DNA of 64,000 nucleotides from Streptomyces sp. Je 1-369 (GTDB lineage: Bacteria > Actinomycetota > Actinomycetes > Streptomycetales > Streptomycetaceae). The notes beneath the pieces are model-generated. The model was not told where the DNA came from. It searched no databases and was given only the letters and a program-made list of their open reading frames with translations. This document shows, piece after piece, positions 27,020 through 39,521 of this stretch (its first letter is position 1; each line of letters opens with the position of its first letter). The translations under genes and the position numbers were made by a program. The stretch lies in NCBI RefSeq assembly GCF_026810505.1, contig NZ_CP101750.1, positions 8,048,515 through 8,112,514 on the forward strand. Reading direction: 5' to 3'.

Positions 27020-27832
27020 ATGGAGCGTCCCGCCTGGGCACCGCCCGGCATCGACCTCTCGATGCCCAGCGTCTCCCGCATCTACGACTACTACCTGGGC
27101 GGCTCGCACAACTTCGAGGTGGACCGGGAGGCGGCCCGCAAGGCGATGGAGTTCATGCCGGGACTCCCGAAGATCATGCAGGCGAACCGTGCCTTCATGC
27201 GGCGCGCGGTGCGCCACGCCGTCGGGGAGGGCGTCACCCAGTTCCTCGACATCGGCTCCGGCATCCCGACGTTCGGCAACGTCCACGAGGTGGCGCGGCA
27301 GGCCAGCCCCGAGGCCGCCGTCGTCTACGTGGACCACGACCCGGTCGCCGTCGCGCACAGCGGTGCCGTGCTCGAAGGCACCGAGCGCACCGCGGCCATC
27401 GCCGCGGACCTGCGCAAGCCCCGGGACATTCTGGGCAGTTCGGAGGTCACGTCGGTCCTCGACCTGGACCGCCCGGTGGCTCTTCTCCTCGTCGCCGTCC
27501 TGCACTTCGTCGAGGACGCGTACGATCCTTACGCGGCGGTCGCCGAACTGCGGGACGCACTCGCGCCCGGCAGCCTCGTCGTCCTCAGCCACGCCTCGTA
27601 CGAAGGGATCCCCGTTCCCCCCGAGCAGGCCGGCCGGACGGTCGGTGTATACAAGGACATCCGCAATCCACTGATCATGCGCTCGCGCGACGAGATCGCG
27701 CGGTTCTTCGAGGGATACGACATGGTGGAACCCGGCCTGGTGCCGATGCCGCACTGGCGGCCCGACACCGCGCCCGAGGAGGAGGATCCGTACTCCTTCT
27801 CGGGATTCGCGGGCGTGGGACGGAAGCGTTGA
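27020..27832 (+). CDS. SAM-dependent methyltransferase, DUF574 family
   Basis: A 270-residue enzyme with GGAG 5 nt before ATG 27020. The N-terminal PSVSRIYDYYLGGSHNFEVDR is the hallmark of the large DUF574 (Methyltransf_19) family of Streptomyces, and FLDIGSGIPTFGNVHEVA is the SAM-binding motif I. YVDHDPVAVAHSGAVL and a VLHFVED segment follow. Substrates of this family are largely unknown. Its stop codon overlaps the TTG start of the GGDEF/EAL gene by 4 bp, so the two are probably translated together. Confidence 0.88.
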   Translation: MERPAWAPPGIDLSMPSVSRIYDYYLGGSHNFEVDREAARKAMEFMPGLPKIMQANRAFMRRAVRHAVGEGVTQFLDIGSGIPTFGNVHEVARQASPEAAVVYVDHDPVAVAHSGAVLEGTERTAAIAADLRKPRDILGSSEVTSVLDLDRPVALLLVAVLHFVEDAYDPYAAVAELRDALAPGSLVVLSHASYEGIPVPPEQAGRTVGVYKDIRNPLIMRSRDEIARFFEGYDMVEPGLVPMPHWRPDTAPEEEDPYSFSGFAGVGRKR

Positions 27833-29964
27833 GCGGCGACCAGGACGGACCCGAGGGCAGACTCCGCCGGTTCGCCACCATCTGGAGCCGTGCGATCTTC
27901 CCCGTGACGGCCACCTCGCTGACCCGTCCCGAATTCGAACAGCAACTGGTGCCGCTCGCCCGGCGGTTGAGCGACGCGCTCCAGGAGCGGGTCTTCGACG
28001 CGGCGGAGAGCCAGGCCGTCGGGGCCGCGCTCATCGGCACGCACTGCACGGACCCCGAGGCGCTCAGCCGCACGCTCGACTGCGTCGACGCCTACCTGGT
28101 CCTGTACTGCGGCGGCGAGGGGCCGCGTGAAGAGCTGCGGGCCCGCTCCGCCCGTATCCAGCACGCCATGGCCGCGGGCTTCGCCCAGGCGCTGCGCGAG
28201 CGCACCCTCGCCGAGCAGGAAGCCATCTCCCGCGCCGCGCTGAGCGCGCGCAGCGCCGTCGCCGAGGCCCTGCACGCCAGTGAGGCGCGCTTCCGCGCCG
28301 TCTTCCACGGCGCCGCGATCGGCATCGGCATCGCCGACCTCGACGGCACCGTCCTCGAAGTCAACGACGCGCTGATCCGCATGTTCGGCGGCCTGGAGCA
28401 CCAGCTCCGCGGACGCAACGTGGGGGAGTGGACGCATCCCGACGACTCGCCCCACGTCTGGAAGCTCTACGAGGAGCTGGTGCGCGGCGAGCGCGAGCAC
28501 TACCGCGTCGAGAAGGCCTTCTACCGCCCCGACGGCACGGTCCTGTGGACCAACCTGACGGTGTCGCTGCTGCGCGACGCGGACGGAGTGCCGCAGTACC
28601 AGCTGGCCCTGATGGAGGACACCACCGAGCGCCGTCTTCTCAACCTCCGCCTGCGGTACGAGGCCACCCACGACGCGCTCACCGGACTGCCCAACCGCAC
28701 CCTGTTCTTCGAGCGACTGGACAAAGCGCTCTCCGCGGGACAGAACGCCCGGTTCGGGCTCTGCTACCTCGACCTCGACGGCTTCAAGACCGTCAACGAC
28801 AGCCTCGGGCACGCGGCCGGAGACCGGCTCCTCGTCGAGGTCGCCGACCGGCTGCAGTCCTGCGCGACCGCACCCGGCGAGATGGTGGCCCGGCTCGGCG
28901 GCGACGAGTTCGTGGCGCTCACCACGGGACCCGACACCGAGACCGAGGTGGACGAGCTCGCCGGGCGCATCATGAACGCCCTGGCCGTCCCGGTCCGCGT
29001 CGAAGGACGCGAACTGACCGTGCGCGGCAGCATCGGCATCGTGGAGGGCCCGGCCGGTGAGCGCGGCGCGGCGGAGGTCCTGCGCAGCGCCGACATCACG
29101 ATGTACCGCGCCAAGTCCGCGGGCGGCAACCGCTACGAACTCGCCGACCCCGAGGCCGACGCCCGCGCCATCACCCGGCACGGTCTGACCACGGCGCTGC
29201 CCGCCGCCCTGGAGCGCGGCGAGTTCTTCATCGAGTACCAGCCGCTCGTGCACCTCGGCGACGGCAGCGTGCGCGGCGCCGAGGCGCTGGTGCGGTGGCT
29301 GCACCCGCAGCACGGCATCATCGGCCCGGACCGCTTCATCCCGCTCGCCGAGCACACCGGCCTGATCGTGCCGCTCGGCCGCTGGGTCCTCGAGGAGTCC
29401 GTGCGCCAGGCCCGCCGCTGGGAGGCACGCCACACCGAGGCGGGCCCGCTCCGCGTCAACGTCAACCTGTCGCCGATGCAGCTCACGCACCCCGGCCTGG
29501 TCTCCGACACGGTCGACATCCTGGAGCGCGAGGGCCTCGAACCGGGCGCCCTGTGCCTGGAGGTCACGGAGTCCGCGCTGATAGGAGCCGACGACGACCT
29601 GCTCAAGCCGCTGCGCAGGCTCGCCGAGATGGGCGTGGACATCGCCCTCGACGACTTCGGCACGGGCTACTCCAACCTCGCCAACCTGCGCCGCCTCCCG
29701 GTGAGCGTCCTCAAGCTGGACCGCTCGTTCACCCAGGGCATGCAGCACTTCCCCGCCGACCCGGTCGACCTGAAGATCGTCGAGGGCATCGTCGCCCTCG
29801 CGCACAGCCTCGACCTCGCGGTCACGGTGGAGGGCGTCGAGACGGGCGCGCAGGCGGACCAGCTGCGCGAACTCGGCTGCGACACGGCACAGGGCTGGTA
29901 CTACGCCCGCCCCGGCCCGCCGGACCGCCTCCACGAACTGGCACTGGCGGACGCGACCGGCTGA
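27829..29964 (+). CDS. PAS-GGDEF-EAL cyclic-di-GMP protein
   Basis: A 711-residue soluble protein starting at TTG 27829, overlapping the previous stop (TTGA). A helical N-terminal region (about residues 1-145) is followed by PAS (about 150-265), GGDEF (about 275-435) and EAL (about 450-700). The diguanylate cyclase signature RLGGDEF is intact, and the EAL domain keeps EALVRWLHP, NVNLSPMQL, LEVTESAL, LDDFGTGYSNL, LKLDRSF and VEGVET, so both activities are possible. The order resembles CdgA-type proteins that influence development and antibiotic production in Streptomyces. Nothing in the sequence tells which activity dominates. Confidence 0.9.
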   Translation: MSGDQDGPEGRLRRFATIWSRAIFPVTATSLTRPEFEQQLVPLARRLSDALQERVFDAAESQAVGAALIGTHCTDPEALSRTLDCVDAYLVLYCGGEGPREELRARSARIQHAMAAGFAQALRERTLAEQEAISRAALSARSAVAEALHASEARFRAVFHGAAIGIGIADLDGTVLEVNDALIRMFGGLEHQLRGRNVGEWTHPDDSPHVWKLYEELVRGEREHYRVEKAFYRPDGTVLWTNLTVSLLRDADGVPQYQLALMEDTTERRLLNLRLRYEATHDALTGLPNRTLFFERLDKALSAGQNARFGLCYLDLDGFKTVNDSLGHAAGDRLLVEVADRLQSCATAPGEMVARLGGDEFVALTTGPDTETEVDELAGRIMNALAVPVRVEGRELTVRGSIGIVEGPAGERGAAEVLRSADITMYRAKSAGGNRYELADPEADARAITRHGLTTALPAALERGEFFIEYQPLVHLGDGSVRGAEALVRWLHPQHGIIGPDRFIPLAEHTGLIVPLGRWVLEESVRQARRWEARHTEAGPLRVNVNLSPMQLTHPGLVSDTVDILEREGLEPGALCLEVTESALIGADDDLLKPLRRLAEMGVDIALDDFGTGYSNLANLRRLPVSVLKLDRSFTQGMQHFPADPVDLKIVEGIVALAHSLDLAVTVEGVETGAQADQLRELGCDTAQGWYYARPGPPDRLHELALADATG

Positions 29965-30111
29965 GTGGTGACGACGGACGGCCCGCACAGCCCGACGAGG
30001 GCGCCGCCCGCGGCGAGGAAGAGAGCGAGCAGGGAGGGCAGGGCCTGGTGCCGCGAGGCGGTGGAGGTCCATCCGTCGGCGTCCTCCACCGCTCCGTCCG
30101 GCGGGGAGCCG

Positions 30112-30993
30112 TCAGCGTTCCAGCAGCATTCGCTGGAGTTCACGCGCCGCCCGCGGCGGCGCCACATCGCTGCGGTGGGCCAGCGCGATCGTGCGGTGGA
30201 GGCTCGGCTTCGCCAGGGGGGTCGCGCGGAGGTCGGGGCCCGAGCGTTCCGCGACCATGCGGGGGACCACCGCCACGCCCAGGCCCGCGCGGACGAAGCC
30301 GAGGACCGCGTCCATTTCGCCGCCCTCCACCGCGAACTCCGGCTCGAAGCCCTCGGCCCGGCACGCGGAGACGGTGAGTTCGCGCAGGTCGTAGCCGTGG
30401 CGGAACATGACAAGGCGTTCGCCTTGGAGGTCGGCGATGCGGACCGTGCGGCCCAGGGGGCGCGAACCCGGTGCCGAGACCACGACCAGGTCCTCGCGGA
30501 GCAGTTCGAGTGTCGTCAGGGCCGGTGAAGGGGTGGGGAGGGGGAGGACCACCAGCGCCAGGTCCAGGGCGCCGCGTGCCAGTTCCCGGACCAGGTCGTG
30601 CGAGCCGCTCTCCTCGATGAGGAGCTGGATCCCCGGGTGGCGGTCGTGGAAGGCGCGCAGGACGTCGGGGAGCAGGCCCGTGCACACGCTCGGGGTCGCG
30701 CCGAGCCGGATCCGGCCGCGGCGCAGCTGCGCCAGTTCCTGCACCTCGATGCGGGCCGTGTCGGCGTCCGCGAGGATGCGGCGGGCCAGGGGCAGCAGCG
30801 CCTCGCCCGCGTCGGTGAGCGTGATGTTGCCCCGCGCCCGGCTGAAGAGTTCTGCGCCCAGTTCCTTCTCCAGGGCCCGGATCTGCTGCGAGAGGGAGGG
30901 CTGCGAGACGTGGACCTCTTCCGCGGCCCGCGTGAAGTGCCGGGTCTCGGCGACCGCGACGAAGTAGTGGAGTTGTTGGAACTGCATGTCCAT
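30112..30993 (-). CDS. LysR-family transcriptional regulator
   Basis: A 293-residue regulator. The N-terminal winged helix (MQFQQLHYFVAVAETRHFTRAAEEVHVSQPSLSQQIRALE, written here as family pattern over residues 3-42) is followed by a LysR substrate domain (LRLGATPSV-like IRLGATPSV, LLIEESGSHDLV). ATG 30993 is chosen; CTACGCT immediately before it suggests a leaderless transcript. It diverges from sdhC with an 89-bp gap that contains an AGAGCC-N7-GGCTCT inverted repeat. By position it probably controls the sdhCAB operon or itself; the co-inducer is not predictable. Confidence 0.88.
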   Translation of the reverse strand: MDMQFQQLHYFVAVAETRHFTRAAEEVHVSQPSLSQQIRALEKELGAELFSRARGNITLTDAGEALLPLARRILADADTARIEVQELAQLRRGRIRLGATPSVCTGLLPDVLRAFHDRHPGIQLLIEESGSHDLVRELARGALDLALVVLPLPTPSPALTTLELLREDLVVVSAPGSRPLGRTVRIADLQGERLVMFRHGYDLRELTVSACRAEGFEPEFAVEGGEMDAVLGFVRAGLGVAVVPRMVAERSGPDLRATPLAKPSLHRTIALAHRSDVAPPRAARELQRMLLER

Positions 30994-30998
30994 AGCGT

Positions 30999-31017
30999 AG
31001 AGCCCTGCATAGGCTCT
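30999..31017. promoter_or_regulatory. inverted repeat between lysR and sdhC (candidate LysR operator)
   Basis: AGAGCC-CTGCATA-GGCTCT: perfect 6-bp arms with a 7-nt spacer, located just upstream of the lysR start and about 66 bp before the sdhC start. Size and location are typical of a LysR-type binding site in a divergent promoter. Binding is inferred. Confidence 0.55.
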
Positions 31018-31082
31018 GGCTATGGAGATGAGCCGAACCATCTCTTGGACCGATCGGGACTTTCGGCCGTAGCGTCTCCGGC

Positions 31083-31790
31083 ATGGCTCTGGCAACGCGG
31101 ACGGACAAACGGCCGTCCATGACCCGCACGCTCTGGGACTCCACCATCGGCAAGAAGACGGTGATGGCGGTCAGCGGCTTGATCATGCTGCTCTATCTGT
31201 TCCTGCACATGATCGGGAACCTGAAGATCTTCTTCGGCCCGGCCGAGATCAACCACTACGCGCACTGGCTCCGCACCCTCGGCGAGCCCTTCATGCACTA
31301 CGAGTGGACGCTCTGGCTGTTCCGCGTCGTGCTGGTCGCCGCCGTCGTCGCCCACGCCACGTCCGCGTACCAGCTGAGCCGCCGCGACATCAAGGCACGC
31401 CCCACCCAGTACGTGCACAAGCGGCGCGAGGCGAGCTTCGCGACCCGCACCATGCGCTGGGGCGGCATCATCATCGCGCTGTTCATCGTCTGGCACATCC
31501 TCGACCTGACGACCGGCACCGTGCACCCGGGCGGCTACGAGCACCTGAAGCCGTACCAGAACATCGTGGACACCTTCTCCACCTGGTACAGCAACGTCGT
31601 CTACATCGTCGCCGTGGTCGCCGTCGGCTTCCACGTGCGGCACGGACTGTGGAGCGCCGCGCAGACCCTGGGCGTCGGCACCGCGGCCCGCAACCGCGTC
31701 CTCAAGCCCCTCGCCAACGGCCTCGCCCTCGTGCTGACCGTGGGCTTCGTCTCCGTACCCGTGGCCGTCATGACCGGACTGGTGAGCTGA
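31083..31790 (+). CDS. sdhC: succinate dehydrogenase / fumarate reductase cytochrome b subunit
   Basis: A 235-residue membrane subunit with five hydrophobic segments (about residues 27-48, 75-100, 125-150, 170-190, 210-232), the single-polypeptide haem b anchor of B-type succinate:menaquinone reductases. Haem-ligand-type His occur in FLHMIGNLK, VVAHATSAYQ, VWHILDL and GFHVRHGLW. TAGCGT 7 nt before ATG 31083 implies a leaderless transcript. First gene of the sdhCAB operon; sdhA begins 3 nt after its stop. Confidence 0.93.
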   Translation: MALATRTDKRPSMTRTLWDSTIGKKTVMAVSGLIMLLYLFLHMIGNLKIFFGPAEINHYAHWLRTLGEPFMHYEWTLWLFRVVLVAAVVAHATSAYQLSRRDIKARPTQYVHKRREASFATRTMRWGGIIIALFIVWHILDLTTGTVHPGGYEHLKPYQNIVDTFSTWYSNVVYIVAVVAVGFHVRHGLWSAAQTLGVGTAARNRVLKPLANGLALVLTVGFVSVPVAVMTGLVS

Positions 31791-31793
31791 CCC

Positions 31794-33748
<1,955 letters not shown>

Positions 33749-33752
<4 letters not shown>

Positions 33753-34495
33753 AGCTCACCCTGCGCGTCTGGCGCCAGAAGAACGCCGACGCCGACGGAG
33801 CGATGTCCACGTACGAAGTGGACGGGATCTCCTCCGACATGTCCTTCCTCGAAATGCTCGACACCCTCAACGAAGAGCTCATCGTCCAGGGCGAGGACCC
33901 CGTCGCCTTCGACCACGACTGCCGCGAGGGCATCTGCGGAGCCTGCTCGCTCGTCATCAACGGCGACGCGCACGGACCCGAGCGCACCACCACCTGCCAG
34001 CTCCACATGCGCTCCTTCGAGGACGGCGACACGATCGACATCGAGCCGTGGCGCGCCTCGGCCTTCCCCGTCGTCAAGGACCTCGTGGTGGACCGGTCCG
34101 CCTTCGACCGCATCATCCAGTCCGGCGGCTACATCAGCGCACCGACCGGCGCGGCACCCGAGGCACACGCCGCGCCGGTGCCGAAGCCGGACGCGGACTC
34201 GGCGTTCGAGCACGCGGAGTGCATCGGCTGCGGGGCGTGCGTGGCGGCCTGCCCCAACGGGTCGGCGATGCTCTTCACCTCGGCCAAGGTCAACCACCTG
34301 AACGTGCTTCCGCAGGGCGCGCCCGAGCGGGAGACGCGCGTTCTCGACATGGTCGAGCAGATGGATGCCGAGGGCTTCGGCGGCTGCACGCTCACCGGTG
34401 AGTGCGCCACCGCCTGCCCGAAGGGCATCCCCCTTCCCTCCATCGCCGCCATGAACAAGGAGTGGCTGCGGGCCACCCGGAAGGTGAGCCGGTAG
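33749..34495 (+). CDS. sdhB: succinate dehydrogenase / fumarate reductase iron-sulfur subunit
   Basis: A 248-residue subunit. The [2Fe-2S] ligands are in [16 protein letters not shown], and the [4Fe-4S] and [3Fe-4S] ligands in [15 protein letters not shown] and [18 protein letters not shown] 33749 overlaps the sdhA stop. It ends 1 bp before the end of the convergent UvrA-like gene, so no terminator separates the two transcripts. Confidence 0.95.
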
Positions 34496-34496
34496 G

Positions 34497-36860
34497 TCAG
34501 ACCCGTTCGGTCCCCGCGCCACCCGCCAGCGCCCGCGCCAGGTACGGCGCGGTGCGGCTGCCCTCCGCGCGTGCCACCTCCGCGGGTGGGCCCGCCGCCA
34601 AGACGAGTCCGCCGCGGTCGCCGCCGTCCGGGCCCAGGTCGATCACCCGGTCCGCGCCGGCGACCACCGCCATGTCGTGCTCGACGACGACCACTGAGTT
34701 CCCGCCGTCGACCAGCTCGTGCAGACGGTGGGTGAGGACTTCCACGTCGGCGGGGTGCAGGCCGGTCGTGGGCTCGTCCAGGAGGTAGAGGGTGTGGCCG
34801 CGCCGGACGCGCTGCAACTCGCTGGCGAGTTTGATGCGTTGGGCCTCGCCGCCCGAGAGCTCCGTGGCGGGCTGGCCGAGGCGCAGATAGCCGAGGCCGA
34901 CGTCGAGGAGTGTGCGCAGGCTGCGTACGACGGCCGGGGTGTCGGCGAAGAAGTCCGCGGCGGCCTCGACGGTCAGGTCGAGCACCTCCGCGATGTTCCT
35001 TCCCCGGTACGTCACTTGCAGCGTCTCGGGGTTGTAGCGGGCGCCCGCGCAGTCGGGGCAGGGAGCGTACGTGCTCGGCAGGAAGAGCAGCTCGACGCTG
35101 ACGAAACCCTCACCCTGGCAGGTCTCGCAGCGGCCGCCCGCCACGTTGAAGGAGAAGCGGCCGACGCCGTAACCGCGTTCCTTCGCCGTGTCCGTGGCGG
35201 CGAAGACCTTGCGCACGACGTCGAACAGACCGGTGTACGTCGCGAGGTTGGAGCGCGGGGTACGACCGATCGGCTTCTGGTCGACGCAGACCAGCCGCCC
35301 GACCCCCGGCAGGTCCTCGGTGATCTCGCCGACGAGAGTGGACTTGCCCGAACCCGACACGCCCGTGACCGCCGTGAAGGCGCCGAGCGGGATCTCCGCC
35401 GTCACCCCGCGCAGGTTGTGCCGGGTGACCGGGCCGACCTTCAACCAGCCCCGCGGAGTGCGCACTTCACGTACGGGCGGAGTCGCCCGGTCGAAGAGGA
35501 AGCGGCCCGTCGCCGACTCGGCGACGCCTTCGAGCTGCGCCACGGGCCCGCTGTGCAGGACCCGCCCGCCGTGCTCGCCCGCGTACGGACCGACGTCGAC
35601 GAGCCAGTCCGCGTGCCGTACGACATCGAGATGGTGCTCCACCACGAACACGGAGTTCCCGGCCGCCTTGAGCCGGTCGAGGACCGTCAACAGGGCCTCC
35701 GTGTCGGCCGGATGGAGTCCCGCCGACGGCTCGTCCAGCACGTACACCACGCCGAAGAGCCCCGAGCGCAGCTGCGTCGCGAGGCGCAGGCGCTGCAACT
35801 CGCCCGCCGACAGGGTGGGCGTGGCACGGTCCGGGCTGAGGTAGCCGAGACCGAGTTCGGTGACCGTCGCGATCCGGGCGAGCAGGTCCTCGGTCAGGAC
35901 ACGCGCCGTCTCGGACGCGTCCGCCGCCCCGGCCAGCGCGTCCGCGAGCTCGGACAGCGGCAGCGCGGCGAGCTCGGCGATCGTGCGACCCGCGAACGTC
36001 ACCGCCATCGACTCCGGACGCAGCCTGCTCCCGCCGCACGCCGCACACGGCGCGCTCGCCAGGAACCGCTCGGCCTTGGCGCGCAGCGTCTGGCTCTTGG
36101 AGTCCGCGAAGGTCTTCATGACGTAGCGCCGGGCGCTCATGTACGTGCCCTGGTAGGGGCGGTGGATCCGGCCCGCCTCGCGCACCGGGTGCACGGTCAC
36201 GACCGGCTGCTCGTCGGTGAACAGGATCCAGTCGCGCTCCGACCGCGGAAGGTCGCGCCACGGCCGGTCCACGTCGTACCCGAGCGCGTCGAGCACGTCG
36301 CGGAGGTTCTTGCCCTGCCACGCGCCGGGCCAGGCGGCGATGGCGCCCTCACGGATGGAGAGCGAGGCGTCGGGGACGAGCAGCTCCTCCGTGGTGCGGT
36401 GGACGCGGCCCAGACCGTGGCACTCCGGGCAGGCGCCCGCCGCCGTGTTGGGCGAGAAGGCGTCCGAATCGAGCCGCTCGGCGCCCTCCGGGTAGCTGCC
36501 CGCGCGCGAGAACAGCATCCGCAGGGAGTTGGAGAGGGTGGTCACCGTGCCGACGGAGGAGCGGGACGTCGGTGCGGAGCGGCGCTGCTGGAGCGAGACC
36601 GCGGGCGGCAGACCGGTGATCTCGCCGACCTTCGGCGCGCCCACCTGGTGGATCAGACGCCGGGCGTACGGGGCGACGGACTCGAAGTACCGCCGCTGCG
36701 CCTCCGCGTAGATCGTGCCGAACGCGAGCGAGGACTTTCCGGAGCCGGACACGCCCGTGAAGACGGCCAGGACATCGCGCGGAATGTCCACGTCGACACC
36801 TTGCAGATTGTGCTCCCTGGCACCCCGGACGCGTACGAACGGATCGTGAGGGCTGTGCAT
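34497..36860 (-). CDS. UvrA-like ABC ATPase (DrrC-type, possible drug-resistance or repair protein)
   Basis: A 787-residue protein with two ABC ATPase modules and no membrane segments. Walker A motifs (GVSGSGKSSLAFGTIYAE near residue 37; GVSGSGKSTLVGEI near 492), two ABC signatures (LSAGELQRL and LSGGEAQRIKLA), and UvrA-type zinc modules (CPECHGLGRV, CAACGGSRL, CETCQGEGFV with CPDCAGARY). Standard UvrA is about 950 residues; the missing part corresponds to the UvrB-binding and insertion regions, as in the daunorubicin resistance protein DrrC. Class-II UvrAs occur widely in Streptomyces, so a resistance role is a possibility only. It borders the Hpg genes, separated by a 198-bp gap with a tandem 19-bp repeat. 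Confidence 0.85.
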   Translation of the reverse strand: MHSPHDPFVRVRGAREHNLQGVDVDIPRDVLAVFTGVSGSGKSSLAFGTIYAEAQRRYFESVAPYARRLIHQVGAPKVGEITGLPPAVSLQQRRSAPTSRSSVGTVTTLSNSLRMLFSRAGSYPEGAERLDSDAFSPNTAAGACPECHGLGRVHRTTEELLVPDASLSIREGAIAAWPGAWQGKNLRDVLDALGYDVDRPWRDLPRSERDWILFTDEQPVVTVHPVREAGRIHRPYQGTYMSARRYVMKTFADSKSQTLRAKAERFLASAPCAACGGSRLRPESMAVTFAGRTIAELAALPLSELADALAGAADASETARVLTEDLLARIATVTELGLGYLSPDRATPTLSAGELQRLRLATQLRSGLFGVVYVLDEPSAGLHPADTEALLTVLDRLKAAGNSVFVVEHHLDVVRHADWLVDVGPYAGEHGGRVLHSGPVAQLEGVAESATGRFLFDRATPPVREVRTPRGWLKVGPVTRHNLRGVTAEIPLGAFTAVTGVSGSGKSTLVGEITEDLPGVGRLVCVDQKPIGRTPRSNLATYTGLFDVVRKVFAATDTAKERGYGVGRFSFNVAGGRCETCQGEGFVSVELLFLPSTYAPCPDCAGARYNPETLQVTYRGRNIAEVLDLTVEAAADFFADTPAVVRSLRTLLDVGLGYLRLGQPATELSGGEAQRIKLASELQRVRRGHTLYLLDEPTTGLHPADVEVLTHRLHELVDGGNSVVVVEHDMAVVAGADRVIDLGPDGGDRGGLVLAAGPPAEVARAEGSRTAPYLARALAGGAGTERV

Positions 36861-36984
36861 GGGCGGGGCTCCGTACGCGGCTCGGGGGCAAACCCCACGA
36901 TTCTAGGCCGCGCGTTCGGCCCGCTGCCAATCGTGCCGCCGCTCGTCACGCATCCGCCAATCGGCTCATTCGGAGCGCGCATTT

Positions 36985-37022
36985 CGATATACCTGGGTTC
37001 GGTCGATATACCTGGGTCCGGT
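36985..37022. repeat. tandem 19-bp direct repeat upstream of the UvrA-like gene
   Basis: Two head-to-tail copies of CGATATACCTGGGTYCGGT (36985-37003 and 37004-37022, one mismatch) followed by a partial third copy (CGATTCC). The block is A+T-rich for this genome and lies in the 198-bp gap between the end of the Hmo gene and the start of the UvrA-like gene, both on the minus strand. It is probably an operator or promoter of the UvrA-like gene. Confidence 0.6.
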
Positions 37023-37058
37023 CGATTCCGCAATGGGCGATGGACGCGTGCATTCGCC

Positions 37059-38168
37059 TCAGCCCGCGCGCCGTACCGTCCGCAGTTCCCGCGCGTCCGT
37101 CGCATCCGCGCACCCCGCGAGCCCCAGAGCGTCCCGGAACTCCACCGCCAGCAGGTCGAGGACCCGCCGCACCCCGCCTTCGCCCCCCACGGCAAGACCC
37201 CACAGCGCGGGCCTGCCCACCAGGACACCGGACGCGCCGAGCGCCAGCGCCCGCAGCACGTCCGTACCGCTGCGGATGCCGCTGTCCAGCAGGACCTCGC
37301 AGCGTCCCGCCACACCGGCCACCACCTCCGGCAGCGCGTCGACGCTCGGCAGGGCGCCGTCCAGCTGGCGGCCGCCGTGGTTGGACACCACCACGGCGTC
37401 CACCCCGCACTCGGCGGCGCGCACAGCGTCCTCGGCCGCCAGGATCCCCTTGAGTACCAGCGGCAGCCGGGTGCGCTCGCGCAGCGCCTCCACCGACGAC
37501 CACGTCAGAGCGGGTGAGAACACGGCCTCCGTGTGCGCGGCCAGCGCGGACGCGGCACCGGTACCGGACGGCACCCGGTGCGCCGCGGACGGTCCCTCCG
37601 CCAGGTGGGCGGCGCGCACGTAATCCGGAAGCGCGAACCGGTTGCGTACGTCGCGCAGGCGCCGCCCCATCCACGGCACATCGACCGTGAGCATGATCGC
37701 CTGCGCGCCGGCGTCCTCGGCCCGCCGGACCAGGTCGGGGGAGCCTTCGGCGTCGCGCAGCCAGTAGAGCTGGAACCAGACGGTCCCGTCGAGCGCCGTG
37801 AGCCGCTCGACGGGGACGCTGCTGAGGGTGCTCACGGTGAACGGCACTCCTGCCGCCTGCGCCGCCCGGGCGGCGGCCAGTTCCCCCTCGGGGTGCACGA
37901 GCCGCTGGTAGGCGACCGGCGCGAGTGCGAGAGGCAGTCGGGCCGGTCGCCCGAGCAGCGTGGTCCCGGTCGTGCACGCCGACACGTCCCTGAGCACCCG
38001 CGGGACCAGGAAGACCCGGTCCAGCGCGGCGCGGTTGGCGTCCAGCGTCACCTCTGCGCCGCTGCCCCCTGCCACGAAGTCTCGGACAGCGGCGGGCAGC
38101 ACGGTGGCGGCGGCGCGTTCGGCGTCGGCGAGGCAGTGCAGGTCCTCGGGGCGCACGGGGCCGCTCAC
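37059..38168 (-). CDS. hmo: 4-hydroxymandelate oxidase (Hmo), FMN-dependent
   Basis: Oxidises 4-hydroxymandelate to 4-hydroxybenzoylformate, third step of Hpg synthesis. The 369-residue protein has the FMN alpha-hydroxyacid oxidase barrel with intact catalytic elements: WFQLYWLRD, TVDVPWMGRRLRDVRN, the active-site Lys in VLKGILA, the catalytic His264 and Arg267 in VVSNHGGRQLDGA, DSGIRSGTDV and GRPALWGLA. GTG 38168 is chosen because it follows the HmaS stop after 7 nt, giving translational coupling; no in-frame ATG is near. A second, degenerate Hmo-like domain is fused to HpgT at 40907-43162, so this is the functional copy. Confidence 0.92.
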   Translation of the reverse strand: MSGPVRPEDLHCLADAERAAATVLPAAVRDFVAGGSGAEVTLDANRAALDRVFLVPRVLRDVSACTTGTTLLGRPARLPLALAPVAYQRLVHPEGELAAARAAQAAGVPFTVSTLSSVPVERLTALDGTVWFQLYWLRDAEGSPDLVRRAEDAGAQAIMLTVDVPWMGRRLRDVRNRFALPDYVRAAHLAEGPSAAHRVPSGTGAASALAAHTEAVFSPALTWSSVEALRERTRLPLVLKGILAAEDAVRAAECGVDAVVVSNHGGRQLDGALPSVDALPEVVAGVAGRCEVLLDSGIRSGTDVLRALALGASGVLVGRPALWGLAVGGEGGVRRVLDLLAVEFRDALGLAGCADATDARELRTVRRAG

Positions 38169-38175
38169 GTCCGGG

Positions 38176-39521
<1,346 letters not shown>

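Noticed and set aside
29965..30111. A possible small membrane-protein fragment on the minus strand (LPSLLALFLAAGGALVGLCG)
   Set aside because: No start codon with ribosome site, no stop-bounded gene of plausible size, and it continues as a shadow of the LysR gene.
37359..37386. GTCCAGCTG-N10-TGGTTGGAC inside hmo, similar to the StrR-type operator
   Set aside because: Spacing is 10 instead of 11, the arms differ, and the bases are dictated by the conserved NHGGRQLDG codons.
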